Source of the DNA: Oscillospiraceae bacterium
GTDB taxonomy: Bacteria; Bacillota; Clostridia; Oscillospirales; Ruminococcaceae
Assembly: GCA_009776345.1 (NCBI GenBank)
Contig: WRLS01000035.1
Span: forward strand, 1 to 14,501
Reading direction: 5' to 3'
DNA: 14,501 bases
The notes beneath the pieces were generated by a model. The model ran no database searches. It was not told where the DNA came from and saw nothing but the letters and a program-made list of their open reading frames with translations. This document shows positions 6,784 to 13,766 of the stretch, piece by piece (position 1 is the first letter of the stretch; each line of letters starts with the position of its first letter). The translations under genes were made by a program, and so were the position numbers.

Positions 6784-7107
6784 ATGCTTTTCGATTCAAC
6801 GACGCTAATAATCGGCGCGATAATCGCGCTGGTCTGCATTGCCGTGGGGATTGTCCTGCTGTCCGCAAGCCACGACTACCTTAAAACCAACGCCTTCTTC
6901 AACGGCGGAAAACACAGGAAGGGGGCGGCGCTGATCATCTACCGGTTTTCCGGGGCGCAGATGGTGGCTATGGGGACGCTGCTTTTACTCGCCGCCGCCG
7001 GTTTCGGGCTTGGCGCCGCGTGGCTTGCGTGGCCGTCGCTGGTTATCGTGATGGTCCTGCCGATGATATGCTCGTCCTATATGAAAAGGAGCAAACGCTT
7101 TAAATGA
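6784..7107 (+). CDS. Small three-helix membrane protein, DUF3784-like topology
   Basis: 107 aa from the ATG at 6784; GAGGTGA (6772-6778) lies 5 nt before it, so the upstream in-frame GTG at 6775 is part of the ribosome site. Three hydrophobic segments are visible, at about 8-28, 55-76 and 79-99. A polar loop (29-53) with HDYLKTN and GGKHRKG separates the first two, and the C-terminus is basic (KRSKRFK), probably cytoplasmic. Size and layout recall small Firmicute membrane proteins of the DUF3784 type, but I cannot assign a family with certainty. It follows the Gfo/Idh gene by 18 nt and is likely co-transcribed. Function unknown; it is too small to be a sugar transporter on its own. Confidence 0.72.
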   Translation: MLFDSTTLIIGAIIALVCIAVGIVLLSASHDYLKTNAFFNGGKHRKGAALIIYRFSGAQMVAMGTLLLLAAAGFGLGAAWLAWPSLVIVMVLPMICSSYMKRSKRFK

Positions 7108-7200
7108 TGTGAAAGATGCACAAAATAATCGCGGTTACATTCCGCATGATTGGTCAAAACGCAGAAAATTACCGTTTTCAATCCAAAAATCATATTTTTC
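7108..7200. other. Intergenic region upstream of the S10 promoter
   Basis: About 90 nt of AT-rich DNA between the catabolic locus and the ribosomal promoter. Only weak inverted repeats are present (7131-7134/7142-7145 around GCGG/CCGC, and AAAACG near 7157 with CGTTTT near 7173), and none has a proper T-run. I see no convincing terminator for the rightward unit. Confidence 0.5.
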
Positions 7201-7229
7201 TTGCAACCAATGACAAAATGTGTTAAAAT
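7201..7229 (+). promoter_or_regulatory. S10 operon promoter
   Basis: TTGCAA (7201-7206), a 17-nt spacer and TAAAAT (7224-7229) match a housekeeping promoter with optimal spacing. The start would be near 7236, leaving a leader of about 355 nt before rpsJ. The AT-rich upstream stretch (about 7160-7200) could act as an UP element, as expected for a strongly expressed ribosomal operon. Confidence 0.75.
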
Positions 7230-7235
7230 GTTCCT

Positions 7236-7592
7236 TGCGTGACTGCACAAGATATGCGATGAAGCAGGAGGTTGCCGCGTTACAGCGGGGAATTTCTGTG
7301 GAGTATGTCCGATTTTAAACCGGGCGACTTTTCATAAGCAGGCAATGCCGCGCGTCAGTGCGGCGCACAGTGACCGCTTTGCCTTATTTAGGGAAGTTCA
7401 AATGCTTTTCAGTTCTGATTAGCAGCCGGATAAACTCAATTGTAGTTTAGCCGGATTTCTTTTCGGTCAAGCAGTGGGACACCCGGCAGCGTGGCAATAC
7501 ACAAGGCAAAAAATATCGCGGTACAAAGCGGGTTTGCGCCGGCCGGCTTATGAAGATCACTCGCCGGAAAATATTCATGGAGGCGATGTTAA
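7236..7592 (+). promoter_or_regulatory. Long structured leader of the S10 operon
   Basis: This is a leader of about 355 nt with no convincing gene. Possible stems include 7340-7345 with 7379-7384, enclosing TGCCGC (7346-7351) with GCGGC(G) (7360-7365); a larger hairpin at 7426-7454; and a GC-rich palindrome GCCGGCCGGC near 7540-7550. In E. coli the S10 leader is the target of autogenous control by L4. That element is not conserved in Firmicutes, so any regulatory role here is inference. The ribosome site GGAGG (7579-7583) lies 9 nt before the GTG start of rpsJ. Confidence 0.5.
7426..7463 (+). terminator. Candidate attenuator hairpin in the S10 leader
   Basis: CCGGATAAACT (7426-7436) pairs with AGTTTAGCCGG (7444-7454) with a single A-G mismatch and a 7-nt loop. 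ATTTCTTTT (7455-7463) follows directly. Hairpin plus T-rich tract, about 130 nt before rpsJ, has the form of an intrinsic terminator and could work as an attenuator. The stem is only moderately GC-rich and the T-tract is interrupted. Confidence 0.45.
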
Positions 7593-7904
7593 GTGGCAGT
7601 CAAGGAAAAAGTAAGGATCAGGCTAAAGGGCTACGACCCCACGCTGGTGGACGCAAGCTGCGTGAAAATCGTAGAGGCCGCCAAGCGCACGGGCGCGCGG
7701 GTATCCGGGCCAATACCGCTGCCCACGCAGAAGGAGATCGTCACCATCCTGCGCGCGGTACACAAATACAAGGACAGCCGCGAGCAGTTTGAAATGCGCA
7801 CACACAAGCGCCTTATCGACATCCTGCGCCCGTCCGGCAAAACAATGGAGGCGCTTACGACCCTGGAGCTGCCCGCCGGCGTTGAGGTTGAAATAAAAGT
7901 TTAA
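7593..7904 (+). CDS. rpsJ: Ribosomal protein S10 (uS10)
   Basis: 103 aa, the usual length. A GTG start is supported by GGAGG 9 nt upstream and by the N-terminus leading into KVRIRLKGYD. The conserved GPIPLPT segment (residues 39-45) and the MRTHKRLIDIL segment are present. S10 is a small-subunit head protein that also serves in transcription antitermination with NusB. It is the first gene of the operon and is preceded by the long leader. Confidence 0.97.
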   Translation: MAVKEKVRIRLKGYDPTLVDASCVKIVEAAKRTGARVSGPIPLPTQKEIVTILRAVHKYKDSREQFEMRTHKRLIDILRPSGKTMEALTTLELPAGVEVEIKV

Positions 7905-7920
7905 CCTTAACACTGCGCCG

Positions 7921-7959
7921 CTAGGTCAAGTTGGCGAAAAGACCAACCAATAACCTTAG
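7921..7959 (+). promoter_or_regulatory. Hairpin next to the rplC ribosome site
   Basis: GTTGG (7930-7934) pairs with CCAAC (7943-7947), and CTAGGT (7921-7926) can pair with ACCTTAG (7953-7959) with one bulge. The 3' arm touches the AGGAGG site of rplC. It might tune L3 translation, but it could also be chance in a 70-nt spacer. Confidence 0.35.
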
Positions 7960-7974
7960 GAGGAAGAAAAAATC

Positions 7975-8607
7975 ATGCAAAAATGTATCTTAGGCAAAAA
8001 GATCGGCATGACGCAGATTTTTGACGAGAATGGCAAGTTCGTGCCCGTAACCGTCGTGGAAGCCGGGCCATGCGTCGTAACCCAGAGGAAGACCGCCGAA
8101 AACGACGGCTACGAGGCTGTGCAGATCGGTTTTGGGGACGCCACGGAAAAATCGCTCAACAAGCCGCTCGTCGGCCACCTGCGCAAGTCCGACCTGCCCC
8201 TGAAGCGCCACCTGCGCGAATTCCGCCTTGACGACTGCTCCGCCCTTAATGTCGGCGACATCATCAAGCCCGACACATTTTCTGTCGGCGATATAGTAGA
8301 TGTATGCGGCACATCAAAGGGCAAGGGCTTCGCGGGCAACGTAAAAAGGTTCGGCACACATATGCAGAAAAGGTCCCACGGCGGCGGCCCGATCCACCGC
8401 CACCCCGGCTCCCTCGGTTCGGTTTCTACGCCGTCCCGCGTCATGAAGGGCAAAAAGCTGCCCGGGCATATGGGCGTGGAGCGCGTAACAGTACAGAACC
8501 TGAGCATTGTAAAGATTGACACGGAAAATAACCTTATCGCGGTGAGGGGCGCGATACCCGGTCCAAGGGGTGGGCTTGTCGCCATCACAGACGCGGTCAA
8601 GAAATAA
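7975..8607 (+). CDS. rplC: Ribosomal protein L3 (uL3)
   Basis: 210 aa. The start LGKKIGMTQIFDENG is diagnostic, and GTSKGKGFAG (112-121) precedes the loop that reaches the peptidyl-transferase centre. In this loop the protein reads KRSHGGGPIHRHPGSLGS instead of the commoner SHGSG/SHRRPGSIG form, a variant I take as lineage-specific. KGKKLPGHMG (158-167) is conserved. L3 is one of the earliest assembling large-subunit proteins. A strong AGGAGGAAG site lies before the ATG; 70 nt separate it from rpsJ. Confidence 0.97.
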   Translation: MQKCILGKKIGMTQIFDENGKFVPVTVVEAGPCVVTQRKTAENDGYEAVQIGFGDATEKSLNKPLVGHLRKSDLPLKRHLREFRLDDCSALNVGDIIKPDTFSVGDIVDVCGTSKGKGFAGNVKRFGTHMQKRSHGGGPIHRHPGSLGSVSTPSRVMKGKKLPGHMGVERVTVQNLSIVKIDTENNLIAVRGAIPGPRGGLVAITDAVKK

Positions 8608-8624
8608 GGGAGGAGGAACGCAAT

Positions 8625-9251
8625 ATGCCAAAAGTTACCGTATTCGATATGGCGGGTAAAAATGTTGGCGAAATGGAGCTTTCCGACTCCGTCTTCGCAA
8701 TAAAGCCAAACACTGCCGCCATGCACGCAATGGTTATAAGCTACCTGGCAAACAGGCGCCAGGGCACACAGTCCACACTGACCCGCGCCGAAGTAAGGGG
8801 CGGCGGACGCAAACCGTGGCGGCAAAAAGGCACCGGCCACGCCCGCCAAGGCTCGACCAGGGCACCGCATTGGAGGCACGGCGGCGTAGCGCTCGGCCCA
8901 AAGCCCAGGAGCTACCGCTTCTCCCTAAACAAGAAATACCGCAGGCTCGCGATTAAATCCGCATTTTCCTCAAAGGTCGCGGGCGGGGAGTTTATCATTG
9001 TAGACAATATCACAACGGACGAGTTTAAGACAAAAAATATGATTGCCATGCTTACCGCACTTAACGCCGAGGGCAAGGCACTGATCGTCACACCGGCGGC
9101 CGATATAAAAGTGATAAAAAGCGCGGCGAACATCCCCGGTGTCAAAACCTCCGGCGTAAACGCGCTGAGCGTGTATGATATCTTAAACTGCGGCAAGCTT
9201 GTCATCGCGAAAGAAGCCGTGCAAAAACTCGAGGAGGTGTATGCGCAATGA
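8625..9251 (+). CDS. rplD: Ribosomal protein L4 (uL4)
   Basis: 208 aa, normal for bacteria. The long extended loop that lines the exit tunnel is recognised by TRAEVRGGGRKPWRQKGTGHAR (around residues 53-74). L4 is the autogenous repressor of the S10 operon in E. coli; whether it acts on the leader here is unknown. GGGAGGAGG lies upstream of the ATG. The stop overlaps the rplW start by four bases (ATGA), implying coupled translation. Confidence 0.97.
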   Translation: MPKVTVFDMAGKNVGEMELSDSVFAIKPNTAAMHAMVISYLANRRQGTQSTLTRAEVRGGGRKPWRQKGTGHARQGSTRAPHWRHGGVALGPKPRSYRFSLNKKYRRLAIKSAFSSKVAGGEFIIVDNITTDEFKTKNMIAMLTALNAEGKALIVTPAADIKVIKSAANIPGVKTSGVNALSVYDILNCGKLVIAKEAVQKLEEVYAQ

Positions 9252-9547
9252 CCAAGACCCCGCAGGACATTATCCTCGCCCCGATCATCACGGAGCGCAG
9301 TATGGAGATAATTGAGCTGCGCAAGTACACCTTTAGAGTTGCAAAGGGCGCAGGGAAAATTGAAATCGGCAAAGCTGTAGAGGCGCTTTTCCCCGGCACC
9401 AAAGTCCAAGACGTAAACACGATGAACGTAAGGGGCAGGCTGAGGAGGCGCGGCAGGGACACAGGCTACACCGCAAGCTGGAAAAAGGCCATCGTCACGT
9501 TAAAGGAAGGCTCCAAGGGCATAGAGTTCTTCGAGTCGATGCTGTAA
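9248..9547 (+). CDS. rplW: Ribosomal protein L23 (uL23)
   Basis: 99 aa. DIILAPIITERS at the start, KYTFRVAK, VNTMNVRGR and the terminal GIEFFESM motif identify it. L23 sits at the tunnel exit and docks trigger factor and SRP. The start overlaps the rplD stop (ATGA). It is followed by an unusual 197-nt gap that holds a palindromic repeat before rplB. Confidence 0.97.
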   Translation: MTKTPQDIILAPIITERSMEIIELRKYTFRVAKGAGKIEIGKAVEALFPGTKVQDVNTMNVRGRLRRRGRDTGYTASWKKAIVTLKEGSKGIEFFESML

Positions 9548-9560
9548 TAGTGTAATAGTA

Positions 9561-9722
9561 AGAAGCTGTGTTCATAGCTCAAAGACCGTAACAGCGGCGA
9601 ATTTACCGCCGTACCGCGTTAAATTTCCTTGGAATACATGGAGTATTCCTGCGAAAATTTGCCTTGTCCGGCAAAAAATCCGCTCGCCGTTACGGCACAT
9701 TTCGCTTATGAACACAACTTCT
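9561..9722. mobile_element. MITE-like 162-bp palindromic element between rplW and rplB
   Basis: The terminal inverted repeats, 9561-9576 and 9707-9722, match at 15 of 16 positions (AGAAGyTGTGTTCATA). The interior is also an imperfect palindrome: CCGTAAC near 9586-9592 matches GTTACGG near 9689-9695, and AAATTTCC...GGAATAC (9621-9637) matches GTATTCC...AAATTT (9643-9660). The centre lies near 9640-9641. No protein is encoded. This layout fits a non-autonomous miniature element or large intercistronic palindrome. The end sequence resembles a repeat I associate with gut Clostridia genomes, from memory only. No clear target-site duplication is visible. It ends just before the rplB ribosome site. 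Confidence 0.75.
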
Positions 9723-9744
9723 AATTGAGGAGTGAAAACCCACC

Positions 9745-10578
9745 ATGGCAATGAAGACATTCAAGCCGACAACCCCCGCGCGCCGGCAGATGACGGTCAT
9801 CAGCTACGCAGGGCTTTCAAAGGCAGAGCCGGAGAAAAGCCTGCTGCGCCCGCTTAAAAAGACCGCAGGGCGCAATAGCTATGGGCGCATCACCGTGCGG
9901 CACCGCGGCGGCGGCAACCGCAGGAAATACCGCATAATCGATTTCAAGCGCGCCAAGCACGGCATGGGCGCGGAGGTGCTGACGCTGGAGTACGACCCCA
10001 ACCGTACCGCAAACATCGCCCTGGTACAGTATGAGGACGGCGAAAAGCGCTATATCATCGCCCCGGTCGGCATCTCCGTTGGCGATAAAATTATTTCGGG
10101 GCCGGGGGCGGACATCAAGCCGGGCAACGCGCTCCCCATGATAAACATCCCCGTAGGCACATTTATCCACAACATTGAGCTGTACCCCGGCAAAGGCGCG
10201 CAGCTTGCCCGCTCCGCCGGCACACAGGCACAGCTTATGGCAAAGGAAGGCAAGTACGCGCTGATAAGGCTCCCGTCCGGTGAGCTGCGCAACGTGCTTG
10301 TAAACTGCATGGCGACAATCGGGCAGGTCAGCAACCCCGACTACGAGAACATGACAATCGGCAAGGCTGGGCGCAAACGCCATATGGGCATACGCCCGAC
10401 TGTCCGCGGGTCGGTCATGAACCCGGTGGACCACCCGCACGGCGGCGGTGAAGGCCGCAGCCCGATCGGGCGGCCGGGACCGGTGACACCGTGGGGCAAA
10501 CCCGCACTCGGGCACAAGACAAGGGCTAAAAAGCACCGCTCCGATAAATTCATCGTAAAACGCAGGGGCCAAAAATAA
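9745..10578 (+). CDS. rplB: Ribosomal protein L2 (uL2)
   Basis: 277 aa, standard. The RHRGGGNRRKYR segment (52-63), the OB and SH3-like middle, and NPVDHPHGGGEG with the functionally important H230 (E. coli H229 equivalent) are all intact, followed by GRPGPVTPWGKPALG. L2 is needed for subunit joining and peptidyl-transferase activity. Its ribosome site GAGGAG is about 12 nt from the ATG and lies only a few bases after the palindromic element. Confidence 0.97.
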   Translation: MAMKTFKPTTPARRQMTVISYAGLSKAEPEKSLLRPLKKTAGRNSYGRITVRHRGGGNRRKYRIIDFKRAKHGMGAEVLTLEYDPNRTANIALVQYEDGEKRYIIAPVGISVGDKIISGPGADIKPGNALPMINIPVGTFIHNIELYPGKGAQLARSAGTQAQLMAKEGKYALIRLPSGELRNVLVNCMATIGQVSNPDYENMTIGKAGRKRHMGIRPTVRGSVMNPVDHPHGGGEGRSPIGRPGPVTPWGKPALGHKTRAKKHRSDKFIVKRRGQK

Positions 10579-10599
10579 GGCGGGAGGAGTATGACCTAA

Positions 10600-10872
10600 A
10601 TGGGTAGAAGCGTAAAAAAAGGGCCGTTTGTCCAGCCCAGGCTGCTAAAGCGCGTGCAGGAAATGAACGACTCCGGGGACAAGAAGGTCATCCGCACCTG
10701 GAGCCGGGCCTCGACGATCTTTCCTGATTTTGTGGGGCACACCTTCGCCGTGCATGACGGGCGCAAGCACGTGCCTGTCTATGTGACCGAGGATATGGTC
10801 GGGCATAAGCTGGGCGAGTTCGCGCCCACCCGCACATACCGCGGCCACGCCGGATCCAAGAAAACCAGGTAG
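10600..10872 (+). CDS. rpsS: Ribosomal protein S19 (uS19)
   Basis: 90 aa. The start MGRSVKKGPFV, the TWSRASTIFPDFVGHTF core and the end GEFAPTRTYRGHAG are diagnostic. S19 lies in the head of the small subunit next to S13. GGGAGGAG precedes the ATG, and 21 nt separate it from rplB. Confidence 0.97.
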   Translation: MGRSVKKGPFVQPRLLKRVQEMNDSGDKKVIRTWSRASTIFPDFVGHTFAVHDGRKHVPVYVTEDMVGHKLGEFAPTRTYRGHAGSKKTR

Positions 10873-10886
10873 GGGAGGATCATAAA

Positions 10887-11228
10887 ATGGAAGCGAGAGC
10901 AAGCGTGAAATATCTGCGCATATCCCCCCGAAAGGTCGGCATTGTGCTGGACCTGATCCGCGGGAAGGACCTGAAAAAAGCGCAGGCAATACTGAAGTAT
11001 ACACCAAAGGCCGCCTGTGAGCCGCTGCTGAAGCTGGTAAACTCGGCCGCCGCCAACGCGGAGAACAACCACGACATGGACCCCGGCGCGCTGTATGTAG
11101 CGGAGTGCCATGTCGGCCCCGGGCCGACGCTCAAGCGGATACGGCCCGTGTCAAAGGGCAGGGCGCACAGGATCGAAAAGAGGACATCGCATATCACCAT
11201 GGTGCTTAAAGAGCGCGACGAAGACTAG
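10887..11228 (+). CDS. rplV: Ribosomal protein L22 (uL22)
   Basis: 113 aa. KYLRISPRKVGIVLDLIRGK near the start, NSAAANAENN in the middle and the extended beta-hairpin ending in RAHRIEKRTSHITMVL are intact. This hairpin lines the nascent-chain tunnel near the macrolide site. A GGGGAGG site and a 14-nt spacer follow rpsS. Confidence 0.97.
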   Translation: MEARASVKYLRISPRKVGIVLDLIRGKDLKKAQAILKYTPKAACEPLLKLVNSAAANAENNHDMDPGALYVAECHVGPGPTLKRIRPVSKGRAHRIEKRTSHITMVLKERDED

Positions 11229-11249
11229 GAAAGGGAGGCTGTCAATTAA

Positions 11250-12089
11250 ATGGGACAAAAAGTTAACCCCCACGGCTTGCGCGTAGGCGTAATAAAAAAT
11301 TGGGACTCCCGCTGGTTCGCTAGGGACGAAAACTTCGGCGATACGCTGGTGGAGGACTACAACATCCGCAAGTTCCTTAAAAAGAAGCTCTACGACGCGG
11401 GCATCCCAAAGATTGAGATTGAGCGGGACGCAACAAAGGCGAGGATACACATCCACTGCGCGCGCCCGGGCATCGTCATCGGCAAGGGCGGGCAGGAGAT
11501 CGAAAAGACCCGCAAGGCCTGTGAGGAAATCGTAAACAAAAACCGCGCGGAGAAGCTGGCCGTCTATGTAAATGTGGTAGAGGTCAAGCAGATCGACAAG
11601 AACGCACAGCTCGTGGCGGAGAACATCGCCCAGCAGCTGGAAAACCGCGTGTCCTTCCGCCGCGCGATGAAACAGGCAATCGGCCGTGCCATGCGCTTCG
11701 GCTCCAAGGGCATCAAGGTGCAGGTCTCCGGGCGGCTCGGCGGTGCGGAAATCGCGCGTACCGAGCATTACCACGAGGGTACAATCCCCCTGCAGACGCT
11801 CCGTGCGGATATCGACTACGGTTTTGCCGAAGCCGCGACGACCTACGGGCGCATCGGCGTGAAGGTCTGGATCTACTCCGGCGAAGTTTTGCACGAGGTA
11901 AAACGCTCCGAACCGCGCGCAATGGACCCCAAAGCTATGCGTGACCCGCGCCCGCCAAGGCGCGACAGGGGGCCGCGGCGTGATTTCGGGCGCGACGGCG
12001 GGAACCGCGGGCCGCGCCAAGATATGCGCGGTGCGGGCGGCCCAAGGCCGTACAGCAGCAATGCCCCAAGGGAAGGAGGCGGCAGGTAA
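11250..12089 (+). CDS. rpsC: Ribosomal protein S3 (uS3) with Arg/Gly-rich C-terminal tail
   Basis: 279 aa, about 60 more than the usual 215-225 aa. MGQKVNPHGLRVG, the KH-domain loop PGIVIGKGGQEI (73-84) and the end of the normal fold, GVKVWIYSGEVL (203-214), are all present. From about residue 220 the chain continues as a low-complexity tail with about 15 Arg and many Gly, Pro and Asp residues, in repeats like PRRDRGPRRD. S3 forms part of the mRNA entry tunnel and helicase. GGGAGG precedes the ATG. The stop overlaps the rplP start by one base (TAATG). Confidence 0.96.
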   Translation: MGQKVNPHGLRVGVIKNWDSRWFARDENFGDTLVEDYNIRKFLKKKLYDAGIPKIEIERDATKARIHIHCARPGIVIGKGGQEIEKTRKACEEIVNKNRAEKLAVYVNVVEVKQIDKNAQLVAENIAQQLENRVSFRRAMKQAIGRAMRFGSKGIKVQVSGRLGGAEIARTEHYHEGTIPLQTLRADIDYGFAEAATTYGRIGVKVWIYSGEVLHEVKRSEPRAMDPKAMRDPRPPRRDRGPRRDFGRDGGNRGPRQDMRGAGGPRPYSSNAPREGGGR

Positions 12090-12523
12090 TGCTTCTGCCC
12101 AAGAGAGTAAAGTACCGCCGTCAGCAGCGCGGGCGCATGAAGGGCCGCGCTATACGCGGCAGCACGATAACCTACGGCGATTTCGGTTTGCAGGCGATGG
12201 AGCCTTCCTGGATCACATCCAACCAGATCGAATCCGCGCGTATCGCAATGACCCGCCATATCCGCCGCGGCGGACAAGTATGGATCAAGATTTTCCCGGA
12301 TAAGCCAGTTACCTCAAAGCCCGCCGAGACCCGCATGGGCTCCGGCAAGGGCGCGCCCGACCACTGGGTGGCAGTAGTAAAGCCCGGGCGCGTGATGTTC
12401 GAGATCGGCGGCGTAAGCGAAGAGCTTGCGCGCGAGGCTATGCGCCTTGCGATGCACAAGCTGCCAATCAGGTGCAAGTTTATCAGGAAGGAACAGGAGG
12501 CGGGGACGGATGAAAGCCAATGA
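12089..12523 (+). CDS. rplP: Ribosomal protein L16 (uL16)
   Basis: 144 aa. MLLPKRVKYRRQQRGRMKG, IESARIAMTRHIRRGGQVWIKIFPD and RMGSGKGAPDHWVAVVKPG are diagnostic. L16 organises the tRNA-binding region of the large subunit. The start shares a base with the rpsC stop. The end overlaps rpmC by 14 nt, so three genes here are probably translationally coupled. Confidence 0.97.
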   Translation: MLLPKRVKYRRQQRGRMKGRAIRGSTITYGDFGLQAMEPSWITSNQIESARIAMTRHIRRGGQVWIKIFPDKPVTSKPAETRMGSGKGAPDHWVAVVKPGRVMFEIGGVSEELAREAMRLAMHKLPIRCKFIRKEQEAGTDESQ

Positions 12524-12713
12524 GATCAGGGAACTGTCCGACGCGGAGCTGGCCGAGAAGATAAAGGACCTGAAAGCCGAGCTGTTCAATCTCCGGTTCC
12601 AGCACGCCATAAACCAGCTTGAAAACCCCATGCGCCTTCAAGTTGTAAAGAAGGACATCGCAAGGGTGAAAACAATCCAAAAACAGCGCGAAACCGCCGC
12701 TGTGAAGCGGTAA
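12510..12713 (+). CDS. rpmC: Ribosomal protein L29 (uL29)
   Basis: 67 aa with the start at the ATG of MKANEIRELSDAEL; AGGAGG (12495-12500) lies 9 nt upstream inside rplP. The KAELFNLRFQHAINQLENP segment and the helical hairpin are typical. The reading frame is open further upstream, but that part is only out-of-frame rplP sequence. L29 lies beside L23 at the tunnel exit. Confidence 0.95.
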   Translation: MKANEIRELSDAELAEKIKDLKAELFNLRFQHAINQLENPMRLQVVKKDIARVKTIQKQRETAAVKR

Positions 12714-12727
12714 GGGGGGAGGAAGGC

Positions 12728-12985
12728 ATGAGCGAGAGGAACCTTAGGAAAACCAGGGTCGGCATGGTAGTCAGCGATAAGATGGACAAGACCGTAGTCG
12801 TGGCGATTGCCGACAGGATACGCCACCCCCTCTACAAAAAAATCATCAAGCGCACTGTCCGCTACAAGGCCCACGACGAGAAAAACGAATGCGGCGTAGG
12901 CGACCGTGTAGAAATCATGGAGACCCGCAAGCTGTCCAAAAACAAAAATTGGAGAGTCTGCAAGATCCTCGAAAAAGCGAAATAA
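12728..12985 (+). CDS. rpsQ: Ribosomal protein S17 (uS17)
   Basis: 85 aa. RKTRVGMVVSDKMDKTVVVAI, HPLYKKIIKRT and the motif VGDRVEIMETRKLSKNKNWRV identify this OB-fold 16S rRNA-binding protein. GGGGGGAGG lies just upstream. A short AT-rich spacer of 58 nt (12986-13043), with no feature I can name, follows before rplN. Confidence 0.97.
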   Translation: MSERNLRKTRVGMVVSDKMDKTVVVAIADRIRHPLYKKIIKRTVRYKAHDEKNECGVGDRVEIMETRKLSKNKNWRVCKILEKAK

Positions 12986-13043
12986 GCTGATAATTAAGAT
13001 TGTTCATTTGTTAATTGGCGTTTGAATGGAGGTACGGCTTAAC

Positions 13044-13412
13044 GTGATCCAAATGCAGTCCTATCTTAAAATCGCGGACAACACCGGCGCGAAGGAAATC
13101 ATGTGTATCCGCGTGCTGGGCGGCTCCCGCAGGAAGTACGCCAACATCGGCGATGTCATCGTTGCCACTGTCAAGAAGGCGGCCCCCGGCTCCAACGTAA
13201 AAAAAGGCGAGATAGTAAAGGCCGTCATTGTCCGCTCGGCCAAGGGCCTGCGCAGGGACGACGGCACATACATCCGCTTCGACGACAACGCCGCCGTCAT
13301 CATCCGCGATGACAAAAACCCGCGCGGCACACGCATCTTCGGCCCCGTGGCAAGGGAGCTGCGCGAAAAAGAATATGTCAGGATCCTCAGCCTGGCGCCG
13401 GAAGTATTATAG
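13044..13412 (+). CDS. rplN: Ribosomal protein L14 (uL14)
   Basis: 122 aa when started at the GTG at 13044, the exact family length, giving (M)IQMQSYLKIADNTGAKEIMCI. An in-frame ATG at 13026 is possible, but GGAGG (13028-13032) overlaps that codon and so serves the GTG 11 nt downstream. GGSRRKYANIGDVI and IFGPVARELRE are typical. L14 bridges to the small subunit and binds the silencing factor RsfS. Confidence 0.96.
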   Translation: MIQMQSYLKIADNTGAKEIMCIRVLGGSRRKYANIGDVIVATVKKAAPGSNVKKGEIVKAVIVRSAKGLRRDDGTYIRFDDNAAVIIRDDKNPRGTRIFGPVARELREKEYVRILSLAPEVL

Positions 13413-13425
13413 GGAGGTGTCGCAT

Positions 13426-13752
13426 ATGAATAAAGTACACGTCAGGACCGGCGACACCGTCGTGGTGCTGTCGGGCAAAGACAAGGGCAAAACCGGCAAA
13501 GTCTTAGAGGTCAGCCCAAAGGAGGGCAAGGTCATCGTTGAGGGCGTCAACATGGTCACAAAGCACGTCAAGCCGCGGCGGCAGGGCCAGCCGGGGGGGA
13601 TCGTAAAGGCGGAGGGCGCCATGTACGCCTCCAAGGTACAGCTCGTGGACCCGACAACGGGCAAGGGCACCAGGGTCGGCCGCAGGTTTGTGGGCGAAGG
13701 CACGCAGCGCAGGAAAATACGCATCTCTAAAAAGAGCGGCGAAGAAGTTTAA
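13426..13752 (+). CDS. rplX: Ribosomal protein L24 (uL24)
   Basis: 108 aa from the ATG at 13426, supported by GGGAGGTG 6-7 nt upstream. The KOW motif (VRTGDTVVVLSGKDKGKTGKV, residues 6-26) and the later VEGVNMVTKHVKP segment identify it. L24 is an assembly initiator of the large subunit. It lies 13 nt after rplN. The open frame upstream of the ATG is an rplN shadow. Confidence 0.96.
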   Translation: MNKVHVRTGDTVVVLSGKDKGKTGKVLEVSPKEGKVIVEGVNMVTKHVKPRRQGQPGGIVKAEGAMYASKVQLVDPTTGKGTRVGRRFVGEGTQRRKIRISKKSGEEV

Positions 13753-13766
13753 AGGGGGGAAGCATA

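Noticed and set aside
7259..7318. A 19-codon ORF (MKQEVAALQRGISVEYVRF) in the S10 leader, as a possible leader peptide
   Set aside because: No ribosome-binding site lies before its ATG, there is no run of regulatory codons, and an ORF of this length is expected by chance in 355 nt.
8109..8879. Minus-strand ORF of 256 codons across rplC and rplD
   Set aside because: It lies entirely antisense to two conserved ribosomal genes, and its translation has the composition of a shadow frame.
13026..13043. ATG start for rplN at 13026
   Set aside because: This ATG overlaps the GGAGG ribosome site, and starting at the GTG at 13044 gives the exact 122-aa length of L14.
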